In this document: positions 1-11,989 of the stretch, piece after piece
Layout of the letters: each line of letters opens with the position of its first letter
Numbering within the stretch: the first letter of the stretch is position 1
NCBI GenBank assembly: GCA_958295665.1
Contig: OY282559.1
Location: forward strand, 269,429,347-269,493,346
Origin: Tipula vernalis
Taxonomy: Eukaryota; Arthropoda; Insecta; Diptera; Tipulidae
Direction of reading: 5' to 3'
DNA length: 64,000 nucleotides
Translations under genes and position numbers: made by a program
Notes under the pieces: generated by a model
Told to the model about the DNA's origin: nothing
Seen by the model: the letters and a program-made list of their open reading frames with translations, nothing else
Databases searched by the model: none

Positions 1-1134
1 CCCCAGCATTGCCTGATAAAATTCAGGAAAGCGTTCTTTAGGAAATCGTTGCTTCCTATTACTCAACATTCGCCGCACATCCTCATCTGTATGGCTGGTC
101 TCAAAACGGAGCAACATCTCCCGCTTTAACACTTCCCACGTTGCATTCGGATGTCTGTCCACGAGCGTCCAAAACCAATCTAACGCCTCCACTTCCAAAC
201 ACAAGTCTAACAACCCAATCAACTCATTCAGCGGAAGCTGGGCCCTCACAGCATGCCATTCAATACGCGAAAAGAATCTTTCGATGGTTAGATTACAGCA
301 TGATCCTGAAAACCTAATTTTCCAGGTCTTGACCTCCTGTCGCATTCTGACGTCTGACCAACCGGAATTCGATGCCAACTGACGTAAAAATTCAGGATCT
401 CGATGACCCTTACTCATCTCTGTTCTTGTAGAGTTAGCTTCGCCACTTTCATTCAGAGCAAACTGGTTTAATTGTTGTACCAACTCCTCGTCCATTTGCT
501 GTTGTCTTGGATTAAACCTTGGCCTATCTTCATCATCCACTGTGCCGGCCACCTCTTCCAGACCTTCTTGATTGGCTCCTACATCCTCCTCCAGGGCATG
601 ACCTATTGCTCCTCTACCTCCTCTTACTGCTGCGGTGAGCCGTTGGTTGGGCACTGCAAATACCAACTTTCCAACTGAAGCTACCCACTGCAACCCAGAA
701 ATCTTACCCTCTAAAATTTCTCCCACTAAATCATCCAAGACATCAAAACTTTTCCGTAAGCCCACGGTTAAACCATAAAATGTTGCAGATCTTGAACTTC
801 TGGACAACCGACCTTGAATATGCCGTAGTTTAGCACGGACTTGTGGCATCAAGTTCTTAGCTGAGTCTTCGTCCACTGTTCTGCTGGCTATGTCCTCCTG
901 CAATGCAATTAACTTTTCACAGCAGGTCCTCGCTTCTCGTTGAGGCTGTTTAACTGCGGCTTCATGTGCTCTCTTGTGCCCTCCATGATCAGCTACGTTC
1001 TCAACCTTTAGATTCTCTAGAAGGGATTGCTTCAAGGCCTCAGTTACTTCTGCTGCGCCGGTTTTCACCAAACTGCGCACCTCCAACTCTACCAGGATCT
1101 CATCCTGGTCTAAATGCTCCAAATCCATTTCCAT
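1..1134 (-). CDS. LTR retrotransposon Gag-like protein, partial (3' end outside window)
   Basis: The minus strand is open for 378 codons from an ATG at 1134 to the window edge, with no stop. The first ~200 residues are rich in Glu, Gln and Arg and look helical. A charged linker containing RFNPRQQQMDEE follows. The C-terminal part has the compact Gag core seen in insect Ty3/gypsy-type elements: WKIRFSG, then LTIERFFSRIEWH, LNELIGLLDLCLE, ALDWFW and WEVLKREMLLRF. Zinc knuckles and pol would lie to the left of the window. The ATG is taken because it is the first in frame and the preceding leader is AT-rich and non-coding. A tRNA-Lys-like primer site and a probable LTR lie upstream. The Ty3/gypsy assignment rests on the Gag core alone. 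No frameshift is seen. Confidence 0.75.
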   Translation of the reverse strand, partial: MEMDLEHLDQDEILVELEVRSLVKTGAAEVTEALKQSLLENLKVENVADHGGHKRAHEAAVKQPQREARTCCEKLIALQEDIASRTVDEDSAKNLMPQVRAKLRHIQGRLSRSSRSATFYGLTVGLRKSFDVLDDLVGEILEGKISGLQWVASVGKLVFAVPNQRLTAAVRGGRGAIGHALEEDVGANQEGLEEVAGTVDDEDRPRFNPRQQQMDEELVQQLNQFALNESGEANSTRTEMSKGHRDPEFLRQLASNSGWSDVRMRQEVKTWKIRFSGSCCNLTIERFFSRIEWHAVRAQLPLNELIGLLDLCLEVEALDWFWTLVDRHPNATWEVLKREMLLRFETSHTDEDVRRMLSNRKQRFPKERFPEFYQAMLG

Positions 1135-2835
1135 CCAACCTGATAAAATTTACAAATATCTAACCTAACCACCAACTTAACTAAAGACTGCAAATACGAA
1201 TTAAGATAAAATCAACAAAAACGAATACTTCCCTTCTGCATTTACTTAATCAAATAAAACCCACAAATGACGATTGTCACGAAACCCCCAAGTACCAATT
1301 ACCTGAAATGTTCGGACCAACCAACGCAAACAATAACAATTATGCACCTGAAAAATTAGGCTCACAAACAAAAACAAAACACAAAAAAAAAAAAAAAATC
1401 TACACTTTCAAAATTTTTTTGTACACCTTTTATCGCACCAACCTGCCCCTGTTAAACTAAAAAAACAAATTCAACTCGAACATATACACAAAACATTCCT
1501 CCCTCCATCCTAGTTAATTTACTGATTCTGCACTTAAGTATTCTTCACTCCGCTGTGGTAAAAAAAAAAGGATAGGAAATAAGGAAACTGAAAAACCAAA
1601 TTAAAGTAGATCTTAACCATTGCCTCAACCTTGCAGTGAGCATTCAAAACTCTTGTGAGTGAGCCTCACCGCTATGAGCGCAATGCCTTGATCCCACTTT
1701 CAAGAATGAAATTCAAAACCACTGAATCAATCTCGCAGTGCACATTCTAAACTTCTATGAGTGAGCTCCACTGCTACTACTTCAGAGTCGAAAATCATCT
1801 AACCACACCGTGGTCACTACCAACACCCTTGTCCCCGTTACCACAGTACCGTATTCAGTTCCTTCTTTGGAAGACACGGACCGTGTGGTTGACAAGTCGT
1901 ACGCTGGTCGTGTAAACAATAACTTATGATCTCTGCCTAGATCACGCAAGCATTGCCCATTTTACCACGGAACAAATAACACGCCGGTTACTGTTTTATT
2001 TTCTTAATTTTTCTTTATGTTTCATGATGTGACAAGGACTAACTTGTGGGACAAATTCGCATTCATACTCGTCCTATCCGTAGAGACGAATACATGCCCA
2101 TTAGTCCCGATCGACATCCAGGACGAACTTAAACTACAGCAGATTTGCGAACCCATCCCTAAGGATGAAAAATTAAACTGTTTTAAAAGAAATGAAAAAC
2201 AACGTGAACTTAACTAAAAAAACATAAAGAAAACTTATAAATTCAATATGAGTTAACTTTGTCATTATAACAAAATTAACATACTGAGGAATGACATTTT
2301 TCAAAGTATGACATCAAGCTGTGCGAGCACCCTCACTTGGATCATACCAGGAAAAATATCCAGTAATACGGACAAAAACGTATCACTGCAATCTAGGAAA
2401 TGTCCCGAATTGAACCAAATAAAACCAAACTTCACTCAATAGACACACTGTGTTACCACCGCTACCATGCCCATCAGTTCGTTCCCCAGAGTGTGGGTTG
2501 GGACATGCCACAAACGACTGAATAATCATGGATCCAGCAACAGTATCCACAGACTGCAAGTTTCCTCAACATGAATATGACCCACCAAGTATTTGGTCAG
2601 GCTAAGCCGCAGCCATATTCACGTCAAAAAAAAACCCTCGTCTATTCACACCAAAGCTCAATTTAATTACACAAACACTTTATTTAAAACACGCAAAAAA
2701 ATTTGGTTGAAAAAACAACAAAAAAAAATTAAATTAAACAGAAACTAAACTTGGATCAGATGTTATCGATCACGTTTGGCCACCACTTAAAGCAATAGTG
2801 CCAAAACGTATAATTAATGAAGAGGCGAAATTTTG
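1135..2835 (-). other. Long non-coding leader of the left-edge LTR retrotransposon
   Basis: About 1.7 kb lies between the PBS-like site and the gag ATG. It is AT-rich with many short homopolymers and no convincing ORF. Around 1622-1675 and 1728-1780 there are two diverged copies of a ~107 bp direct repeat (CGCAGTG..CATTC..AC(T)TC..TGAGTGAGC). Small ORFs here look spurious. Confidence 0.45.
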
Positions 2836-2853
2836 GCCTCTGTTTGGGCGCCA
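2836..2853 (-). other. Primer-binding-site-like sequence (tRNA-Lys type)
   Basis: Read on the minus strand the sequence is TGGCGCCCAAACAGAGGC. The first ten or so bases match the 3' end of tRNA-Lys, as in many retroelement primer sites. It sits 3 bp after a possible LTR end (..GTTACA) and upstream of the gag ORF on the same strand, which is where a PBS belongs. The match weakens after base 10. Confidence 0.5.
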
Positions 2854-2856
2854 CTT

Positions 2857-3481
2857 TGTAACGGTGAGGGGTGAGGTTACTACTCCTAACCTCACCGATT
2901 ACAAACCTCAACTCAATAGACATCCGATTGCCGAATATGAAAATTCGACATTTCTATGGTGATATTATGAAATGGAAAGGTTTCGTGGATACGGACACTT
3001 ATAAGATCATCTACTTAAAACGCCATTGTTATGTCCGTAATAATTGCAATGACTCGAAGTTTCACATAGGGCAAAAGCGACCAAATCAACGAAATAAATT
3101 TAACGAACAATAGGGTTAATTGGTTACAAAAAAATGACATAAAGAAGAGATACAAGAGATCGAAAAAGAAGAGCAGTTGAATGTGGATTTCCGAGCAGTA
3201 AACAGCCTAATAAAAAAAAATAATAATAAAGAAATAACATCGAAATAAATAATAATATAAAATATACATAAGATACAGTAAAATACATTTGAGAATACTA
3301 AAATAAATTTTTGTTTAAAATCATAAAATATAATAAATGTACAAAATTTTTGTAAATAATAGAAAGTACAAATAAAATTGGAATGAAATTAATGTTGATT
3401 TATTTGTGAATCCGAGGTACGACTAACCCTAAAATAAATTGTTATAAGAAAAATGTGTGCGACTATACATAACAGTTAACA
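2857..3481 (-). repeat. Probable 5' LTR of the left-edge retrotransposon
   Basis: On the minus strand the segment runs from TGTTAACTGTTATG (3481) to CACCGTTACA (2857), giving TGT..ACA ends of about 625 bp. It ends 3 bp before the PBS-like site. The interior is AT-rich with AATAAA-like motifs. The outer edge is inferred from the TGTTAAC/GTTACA pairing only, because the partner LTR is outside the window. Confidence 0.4.
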
Positions 3482-4474
3482 CCATTTAGGAGGTCCAACT
3501 GCTAAAACAATAAGCCATCTAAAAACAACAACAGAGAACTATCTTGAAGACTATGGAACATATTATATAATCGCCACAACAATGAAAGAGTTATGGCAGC
3601 AAAATATTTCAGCCATGGATGGCGTTTCATTATATTTATCCAGGCATTTTGTTCATCCATACTCGCTTATCCTCTCACATATTTTCATTACTCTAAGCCA
3701 AGAAGATATGGGAATGTAGGTGCTGTTGTTACCGCCACTCACACTGGTAACAACTGGAAGCCGCAACATTCCAACACACCTGAAAAACAATAACTATAAG
3801 TTATGTATGAAACTAAAAACTAAATTTAATGTACTTATCTTGTAAGTCAAACATAAACAAAAACAATCCATCGACTACAGTACTCACAACTTAATTAAAC
3901 GTCAAATATTATCGGTATCACAGTGCACCACGGTTGTATATTGTCGGTATTACAGTGCACTAAGTTAGTATTGTATAAAATAGTATTGCCCGATGACTGT
4001 TAGCTCATCTACTTAATAATTTTTCCGCTAGTCTTTTGTAATGATTAAATTAAATTCCCCCTCCTTTTTCTTTCACTTCTTTTTTGTGTATACAACCAGT
4101 CACATCTATCTCATCGAAACACAATAAATTATTATACAATTATATACTATAACGAAATATAAATTCACAAAAAAAACACAAATTATATTAAAGTTTTATT
4201 TACAACTTTAATAGCTGTTACATTGTAAACCTTCTACCATTGCTAAAGTCAAACATCACTACGTCACGTGTTTTTAGGCATCGATCGATGATTGGCAGCA
4301 ATATATAGAATAAATTCACGATGCTCGTGTTCTGTCCCATTTAGATGTTTGGGGTGACACATGAACTACAATGAAGAGGACTTCCTTCAAAAGGGGTGGC
4401 ATTTCCCAACCAAGATATTATACCTCCGAAATATTGTGACGATTATGCCTAACGTTAAACACTGGCACACCAGT

Positions 4475-4560
4475 ATATGCGTTAGTCTGGTGGTTAGAGT
4501 GGCACCTATATAGCATAGAATGGTTAAGAACCATAGTTTGATCCTCACCAGGGCAATGTA
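4475..4560 (+). repeat. tRNA-derived SINE remnant (pol III boxes)
   Basis: TGGTGGTTAGAGTGGCAC resembles a pol III A box, and AGTTTGATCCTCACC about 45 bp downstream resembles a degenerate B box. The intervening sequence does not fold as a clean cloverleaf, so this is a SINE head or tRNA relic rather than a tRNA gene. No poly-A tail or target-site duplication was found. Confidence 0.3.
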
Positions 4561-4790
4561 ATTTTTATTACGGACATTTATTTAAATCAACGACGGAGTG
4601 CTACCATTATTCTGCAAAACACATTAATTTTCGGGAGAAACAAGGCGTGTACAAGACCGATAGAGGAGAAATGAAGAAAGGCATGGAGAAGAAAGAGCGC
4701 AATTAATGATTGTTCAAATTGCAATGATTACGTCATAGATTTTGATATGCATCAACGCAATATGGAAAGTTGGAGAGTTTGTTGAATGGG

Positions 4791-4830
4791 TATATAAACG
4801 CAACCAAGTCGCAGCGTAAAATCAGTTTGA
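4791..4830 (+). promoter_or_regulatory. Candidate RNA polymerase II core promoter
   Basis: TATATAAACG at 4791 is followed by ATCAGTTTGA at 4821. The A of the insect initiator TCAGTT lies 33 bp after the TATA box. This spacing is typical of insect core promoters, including those inside LTRs. No ORF begins downstream, so it may be a relic of an LTR or a non-coding start. Confidence 0.35.
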
Positions 4831-5485
4831 ATTGAACCCAGTGATCAGTGAATAAGTGGGTAATAAATAAAGTGAAATAGTGGTGATTGTAGTAAAGTGC
4901 TTTTAAAGTGAACTAGTGAAATTGTTGTAAAGAGCTAAAACGTACTGGAAAAGAAGTGCTGTAATTTGGTTTTATTGCAAAATCCAATAGCAATCCTGAA
5001 AAAGCCCGAAATTCATAATACGTAATATGTTTGACACGCTTTGCGCTTTATTAAGACCTGCCTACCCCTCTTCTTTATATACTTGGGTCGTTCGGAAGGT
5101 ACCAAGTGTAGTTGTCGTTTGAACTGATCCACTGAATAGTTGCGTTTTAAAAGTAATTTCCATTGGCTGAAATATGGTGCACGTTCATTTTTCCAAATAT
5201 TTGTTTATTCACTGGAAAGTTATCACTGTTTAGAGTATACTTTGTTGTAATTACAATACATCACCATCAGGCAAATTGTCAACAAATGAATGACTTGCTG
5301 TCGACCCTACAAACAAGGCATTCCTAAATTGAAGTGTAAATGGTTTGTATAAAGTATTTAACGTGCACACACAATCCTGCGCCCTAGTACATACTTCGTT
5401 ATATACAAGTTTTCACACTCAACATACACCTACCTACTTTTCCAAATGCTTATAAATACTCACATCTTTTTATATTCATAAGCAC

Positions 5486-6239
<754 letters not shown>

Positions 6240-6893
6240 GTATCTACTGACTTCAATTGTCTGCTAAATGGTATACATTTACAAATTAAGAAGGTGGTAA
6301 ATTTACGCTGTCCCTCAATTTGGGCTTTATAAACCTCATAATAAGGATTCCATATCTGGCTACAGTATTCCAGATAACTGCGGGATAGACTTTGGTATAA
6401 ACTTATAAAAACACAAGGATCACCTTAGAACAAGCTGCAGTGATATGAAGGTCAAATTAAAATTTAGGGTCAAAGTAATTTCACTAACCCTTTCCAAAAT
6501 CACATCATATATTTTATAGGGAAACCCCAATTGGTACATTTTTCTCGTATATGTCACCACAACACATTTTTTGTTATTAAGTTTCAAGTTATTTAAATTC
6601 GACCACGCTTGAAGCTTATCAAGATCAAATTGAAGTCAAGTACAATCATTATCAGTCTGAATGCGCTTAAATATTTTTAAATCATCAGCATAAAATAAAT
6701 ATCTACCAGTTAGAAAGTCTGGCAGATCATTAATGAAAATGAGAAATAAAAGCGGACCAAGCGTAGAACTCAGCGTAGTACGCCAGATTTAGCCAAAATG
6801 GATCTTGACAGCAAACCATTAAATTTAACTTGTTGTAATCGCTCAGTTAGATAAGATCCCAACCATATGAGAATTTGTCTGTTAAGACAATAT

Positions 6894-8173
6894 TGTTAAA
6901 GTTAGTCGAAAGTTGCCAGCCGAAAGTGGAAAGTCGATAATGCAGATTGTGTTAGTCCAGCCGGAAGTAAAAAAAATGGTAATGCAGATTGTGTAATCTC
7001 AGCCGTAGGTAAAAAGTCGATATTGCAGATTATGAAATTAACATTCCAGCCGAAAATAAAAAATTTAGCAGTTATCAGCTGAAAGTAAATAGGATACATG
7101 AATTTAAATAAAAAATTTATAAATAGTTTTACGTGTAAAACTTTTCTTCGAAGAAAATATCGGAAAATCAGAAGAATATACAAAATTGAAATAAAATCAG
7201 CCTCTAGAGTATATATCTGAAGTTGAATCGTTTTTATATGATTTACCAATAGCTATCGAATGAAAAAATTCTGTTCAAGTTTCCCGTGGGAAATCTCAGA
7301 AAATTCGATTTTCCAAAAATTATTAGAAAATTTGTATAAAATTAGCCTCTAGAGTGTTATGTCTGGAGATGAATTGCATTGATGTGACTTGTCAATAGCT
7401 ATCGCAGGAAAAAAAATCAGTTCAAGTTTCCCGTGGGAAATCTCGGAAAATTCAAAAAAGTTTCCAGCCGAAAGTAAGAAATGGATAGAGGCTGATTTTA
7501 TTTAATTAATTATTAGTTATTGTCGCCCCATTGAGCATTTATTTAATCTTATAATCTTTATTTAATCTTATAATCATATAAATTTGGTACAAACATGCCC
7601 ACTCTATTTTGAGCTTGGGCTCATTACAATAAAGCGGACAGTGACAGGTGGTAAACACAGCCAAATAAACAAAATGTTGTATAATAGTTCGACATCCAGC
7701 TACATGGCTACCGCTTCATACAACAATGCACCCTATCTTAAAAAAGCTGCATGTCTTTTATTTTTCTGCAAAAGTTGTTTCGGAATCCCTGTATACTTCT
7801 CATTTTACTCGCAATAATAATCATTGGATACAAGTGTGTCCCATCTGGTTGTAGCATCTGGCCATATTAATTTTCAAAAATAAAAAATATTTTTCAGAAA
7901 AAAATTTATAAAAATATACAACCGGCTGACTCGAAAGTCAAAGTCAACCCCATATTCATCCATTTCTTTCTTTCGGCTTAAAACTTTTTTGAATTTTCCG
8001 AGATTTCCGACGGGAAACTTGAACTGATTTTTTTTTCCTGCGATAGCTATTGACAAGTCACATCAATGCAATCCATCTCCAGACATAACACTCTAGAGGC
8101 TGATTTATTTTCGGCTGGAATGTCAATAACATAATCTGGATTATCGACTTTCCACTTTCGGCTAACTTTAACA
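6894..8173. mobile_element. Foldback-like element inserted in the LINE RT
   Basis: The outer ends are inverted: TGTTAAAGTTAGTCGAAAG at 6894 and its complement ending CTTTAACA at 8173. The arms contain short direct subrepeats (CAGCCGAAAGT..AAGTCGATAATGCAGATT, about three times on the left), as in foldback elements. A second block of about 145 bp (CTCTAGAGTGTTATGTCTGG to TTTCCCGTGGGAAATCTC) occurs directly at ~7200 and ~7345 and inverted at ~7990-8100. No transposase is encoded. The direct repeat GTTAAGAC(C)AATA flanks both ends and may be the target-site duplication. The interrupted LINE reading frame resumes on each side. Confidence 0.7.
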
Positions 8174-9080
8174 GGGTGTTAAGACCAATACTACAACACT
8201 TTTTAAGCAAAATGCCGTGAGATACTGTATCGAAAGCTTTTTCAAAGTCGTTGTAATCACAGTCAACTAGACTACCCAATACCCGTATCAACACTATTAA
8301 AAACGAAATTAGACAAATCCAATATATTCGTAGAAGTAGAACGTTTAACAGTTTAATATTGAAATTGGCCTGTAGTTTTGAATGTTACTAGCATCATTAT
8401 TTTTGAAAACCGGCACTAGATAGGCTTTCTTTCACAGAGTGGGAAATGGTTAGAGGCTCGAGAAACTTCAAACGAGAAATAAAATAGTTGGATAAATTAT
8501 CAGGGCCAGCATATTTTATAATATCAAGCGATGAAAGAAATGTAAGAACTCCTTTCTTAGAGATTAAATCAACAAAATTATACCTACAAGTTTTCATGGA
8601 ATGAAAAAAATTATCGTCATGCTGATAAGCCCGCGAATCCCCAACATAAACTGATTCAAAATGATCAGCAAACAAATTGCTGATACGACATGAATCAGTA
8701 GCTTCAGTATCACCAAGTTTCATACATGATGGATAGTTCGACCTGCTAGTAAGTGATTGGGAATATGCCCAAATTAATTTTGGATTTTTCTTATTATTTC
8801 TTTCAATATATTTAACGTAATATAACATACATTTACGGGTTTCGTTTTTAACCTGCTTACGAAAATTGGAAAAATCATATAGTCGTTAATATTATTAAAC
8901 TTACGATATAGAGTATAATATTTTGCTTTATCATGAATTGATCAATTTTTTGGTTGAGCACCAAATTGGAAAATGTGACTTTACCTTAATGCACAACTAC
9001 TTTGATTTACATGAGTTCTCGTGCAATCAATATTAGAAAGCACAAGATCAAGAATTTGGCCTAGATTGTTATTAATAGCC

Positions 9081-9390
9081 GCATTTCTTGACATTTGATC
9101 CGATCCAGTTCAGATCATGTCTCATGAAACGACACCAAAATACGTAAAACAAACAAACACCAAATTTAAATCCTCTGTCTCGTTTCGTTTTGAATCTACC
9201 TCTTCATACTCGTACTGCATTCATCATATCAAATTCTTTGTCGCTTTACAAAATATGGTTCAACTAGAAAATATTGTACAACTATTTTTAGATCACCATT
9301 TGTGATCCAAAATGAGTGTTGGATCAAATGTTGTTGTTGCTTCACATGTAAATTTTGATCTGATCCGGATCACTGAGCGTCAAGAAATGC
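9081..9390. mobile_element. ~310 bp MITE with 12 bp terminal inverted repeats
   Basis: GCATTTCTTGAC at 9081 is matched by its complement GTCAAGAAATGC ending at 9390. The next 30 bases inward also pair imperfectly (GATCCGATCC / GGATCAG..). It contains no coding capacity beyond a 62-codon ORF that looks spurious. It splits the LINE endonuclease just before LGQILDLVLSN. No clean target-site duplication is visible. Confidence 0.6.
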
Positions 9391-10329
9391 AGCTAATATA
9401 ATTGTGATGTCTTAGTTCGATAAGCAATATTGTTTCCAAAAGGAGGTCAGGGCTCCGACCGAAGGAAACTTCCATAGAAGTATGCTTGGAAAGTTGAAAT
9501 CACCCATTGCGTTTGTTGCAGAATTTTTGATAATGCTCAAATTGACTAAAATTTGAAGGGAAATAAACTAAACAAATAATTAGAAATTTACCAAAAATGT
9601 TATCAAAAATGTCGTCAATCTCACAAAACAAAATAGATTTTTTGATAAAAATGGCAACACCAACTCCATCAATCTTATCGATGATATTTAGATTTCTATC
9701 TTTTCGAATAATATAATACCGTATATAAATTAATTCACTATCGCTAATTGAATCATTAAACCACGTTTCAGTCAAACAGATGAGATCATAATTAAGTTGC
9801 AAGCATTCAATTTAAAATTTAAAAGTTTCGATTTTAGGATTCGACAGTTTTGATAGTAGATGTCCCTTTAAAAAAAAAAAATCAATCTAAAATAAACAAG
9901 AGAAAAAAAAGATATATACTCAGTATATATAATAAGTAACTAATAACTAAAAATATAAAATCAATTAATAAAGAGAAATAATCAGTATTTATGAAACTTT
10001 TAACTTATCTAAATCTGCTGGTGATGTAATTTCAGCACTTGAACACAATATACTTCAATACACAGAATATGTAATATAACGTTCTCCGTGTTACAGCCGC
10101 CATCTTTCATTTCTGACTTTTACTGATGCACAAACCGAAAATAAATATAAATAAGTAAACAATTTTTAGCCATTACATAGACTTCCCATTTGAAACATAA
10201 ATTATTACTGTTGCTTTTTTGGAACGAAACAAGTACTACTCACCTTGTACATACTTACCTTAGAACTTCAAATCCAATTTTCGAATTTTTTCCCTTCCTC
10301 GTATTGGCTACTTTCAATACCTTCCAATT

Positions 10330-11955
10330 GATGAACAGAAAAAAAGAAAAGACACAGCTATTTGATTCGAAAGTCATGGTAAATCAAGCACCTTAAGTAA
10401 TTAATAATAAAAATTATAAAGTTAAAATCAACCTATGAACCAAACTAAAGCAAATAGTGCAGAGTTTCTAAATTATCAATGATATTCAAAAGGTCAGACC
10501 TCTTTAACTGGCAATATAAAATATTGTTAAACGCATTATAATAGAAATTATTTTATTTTTATTTTTCCTAATATCAAAATTATATTCATAAAATTTATAT
10601 TTAAAACACCTTGAATTCCCCACAGAACTCTCTAGGCACATGAAAAATCTTGGCTCATCCCGTTCAGAAACCGACTAGAATATTTTTTTAAAATCCCATC
10701 GTTTTCACACCGTTCAAACATTTCATTCGTGCAACTTTGCAGAGTCTGTGTAGTTTGGCATACGTTTTCATTTTCCAAAGCTGTTCCAATATGTTGGTTT
10801 GGCATTTTACGATGGAAACAGTTGCTAAATCCGCTTTCATTCAAACAATTAAAACCCTTATCACCAGCAATTGCGAAGATTATTTCTTCGGAACCGAAAT
10901 CATCAGCGAATCGATTGATGATTCGCATTAAATTCACAAGGAATTGTATATCAACATGATCACGACACGCCACACTAACCATTGTGGCTTTATCCATACT
11001 GCAGCTAGCCGCATAATGCAGTGTAACACAATATTCCATTATGACTTGGGAAAATTGTGTACTATTTATCGTCTGGTCCCTATACTGATTGATGCCATGC
11101 ATAATTTGTGCCACACTAAATTGTTCAGGTGCACAAGTATCATACCGCTGTTTAAGGAGCTGTGGCAAATATTAATTTCATTATTTTATACATTTTACAA
11201 TTTCAACTTCGTCGATTTTATTACAACAAGTTCAGTATCACAATTTGGGGTAGCTGGATCAATATTTCTCGTCGAAACACTTATGATCCCAAATGAAACA
11301 CTGATTAAAATGAAAAAATTCTTGAACCACTTCATTGTTGATATTAAAACTATAATAAACTAATAAAAAATGTGTATTTGCTTCAGTCTAAATAACGATA
11401 GATTATGTAAGTAACCTATTGTTACTTTAAGATTAAAATTTTTTTCGCAGCACTTAAAAAAAAAATATTCCAGGGATCTGAACCATAACAGCCTGATTCC
11501 TCAAAACAAATGAAACAACATTTAAGTTCAAGGTTTTTTTTGGAAGTTCACAATGTTACTGTTATATTACAATATGATGACTTTTTACGGGCGAATTCAC
11601 AACGTTGTAAGATTTTTAAAGCTATTATGAATTGAAAAATATTATGTGGAAAACGTCATAATTTAGTAAAAGCGTAGACTAAAAGACATACAGATGATTC
11701 CTTTGAAGAAATATTGAAAAAAATGCATTTTCTTCGGTTACTGTATTACGAGTATATACTTCGTTCAAAAGTACTTTATTTATTCAAAAATCGATGCGAA
11801 AATGCATTGCTATAGCATAGAACAAACTGTGTATGCAATTTATTCAACAATGATGTATTTTACTTTCTAGGGACTAAAGTAGGTGCGGGTTACGTGTTTG
11901 ATCAAAAATTGAAGCCTATCATCTATAGTTTTGGCAAGCGTACGCTCGCCCAAGT
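10330..11955. repeat. Segmental duplication, copy 1 (DUF1397 gene plus flanks)
   Basis: The segment from GATGAACAG at 10330 to CCCAAGT at 11955 is repeated in the same orientation at 31958-33609. The gene, its intron and both flanks are included, so the copying was at DNA level. The 3' UTR and the last ~150 coding bases are nearly identical between copies; the rest differs by roughly 5 percent by eye. Confidence 0.9.
10632..11335 (-). CDS. Secreted DUF1397-family protein, copy 1 (two exons)
   Basis: I read two exons: 11335-11225 (37 codons) and 11159-10632 (175 codons plus stop), separated by a 65 bp intron (GTAATA..CCACAG). The protein is 212 residues. Exon 1 supplies a signal peptide (MKWFKNFFILISVSFGIISV), so the product is probably secreted. 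The cysteine spacing matches the DUF1397 / 27 kDa hemolymph glycoprotein family: YC-x8-C, IIFAIAGDKGFNC, C-x8-C-x7-C near the end and a final C. The biochemical role of the family is unknown to me. This copy has 11 cysteines; the residue that is Cys in copy 2 is Gly here (DFGSEE), so one disulfide is probably lost. A polyadenylation signal lies about 75 bp past the stop. Starting at the downstream codon inside the intron would lose the signal peptide. Confidence 0.85.
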
Positions 11956-11989
11956 AAGTCAGTGAAGTTAGCCCGAGTCCGAAATTTTT

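Larger units (their letters stand above)
3482..5485. other. AT-rich intergenic DNA
   Basis: No supported gene. There is a short direct repeat at about 3907-3960 (two copies of a ~45 bp unit containing TCGGTAT(C/T)ACAGTGCAC). A tRNA-like SINE remnant and a promoter-like TATA/initiator pair are listed separately. Confidence 0.5.
6240..9863 (-). pseudogene. Decayed CR1/Jockey-type LINE, endonuclease plus reverse transcriptase
   Basis: Read right to left, fragments of one ORF2 follow each other in the correct order. At 9863-9500 is an endonuclease start with YDLICLTETWFN and GVGVAIFIKK. At 9080-9000 is an endonuclease tail with LGQILDLVLSN. At 8828-8397 is a linker and RT start with YAGPDNLSNYFISR. 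At 8290-8174 is FEKAFDTVSHGILLKKC. At 6893-6240 are LGPLLFLIFINDLP, FYADDLKIF (catalytic DD) and the RT thumb IWNPYYEVYKAQIEGQRKF. Several frameshifts and stops break it. Two other elements sit inside: 6894-8173, between the palm and fingers of the RT, and 9081-9390, inside the endonuclease. ORF1 is not recognisable. The exact clade within the CR1/Jockey group is uncertain. Confidence 0.8.

Noticed and set aside
10944..11363. 139-codon plus-strand ORF across DUF1397 copy 1 (and its twin at 32573-32992)
   Set aside because: Antisense to the two-exon gene; it has no motif, whereas the minus strand has a signal peptide, splice sites and a family cysteine pattern.
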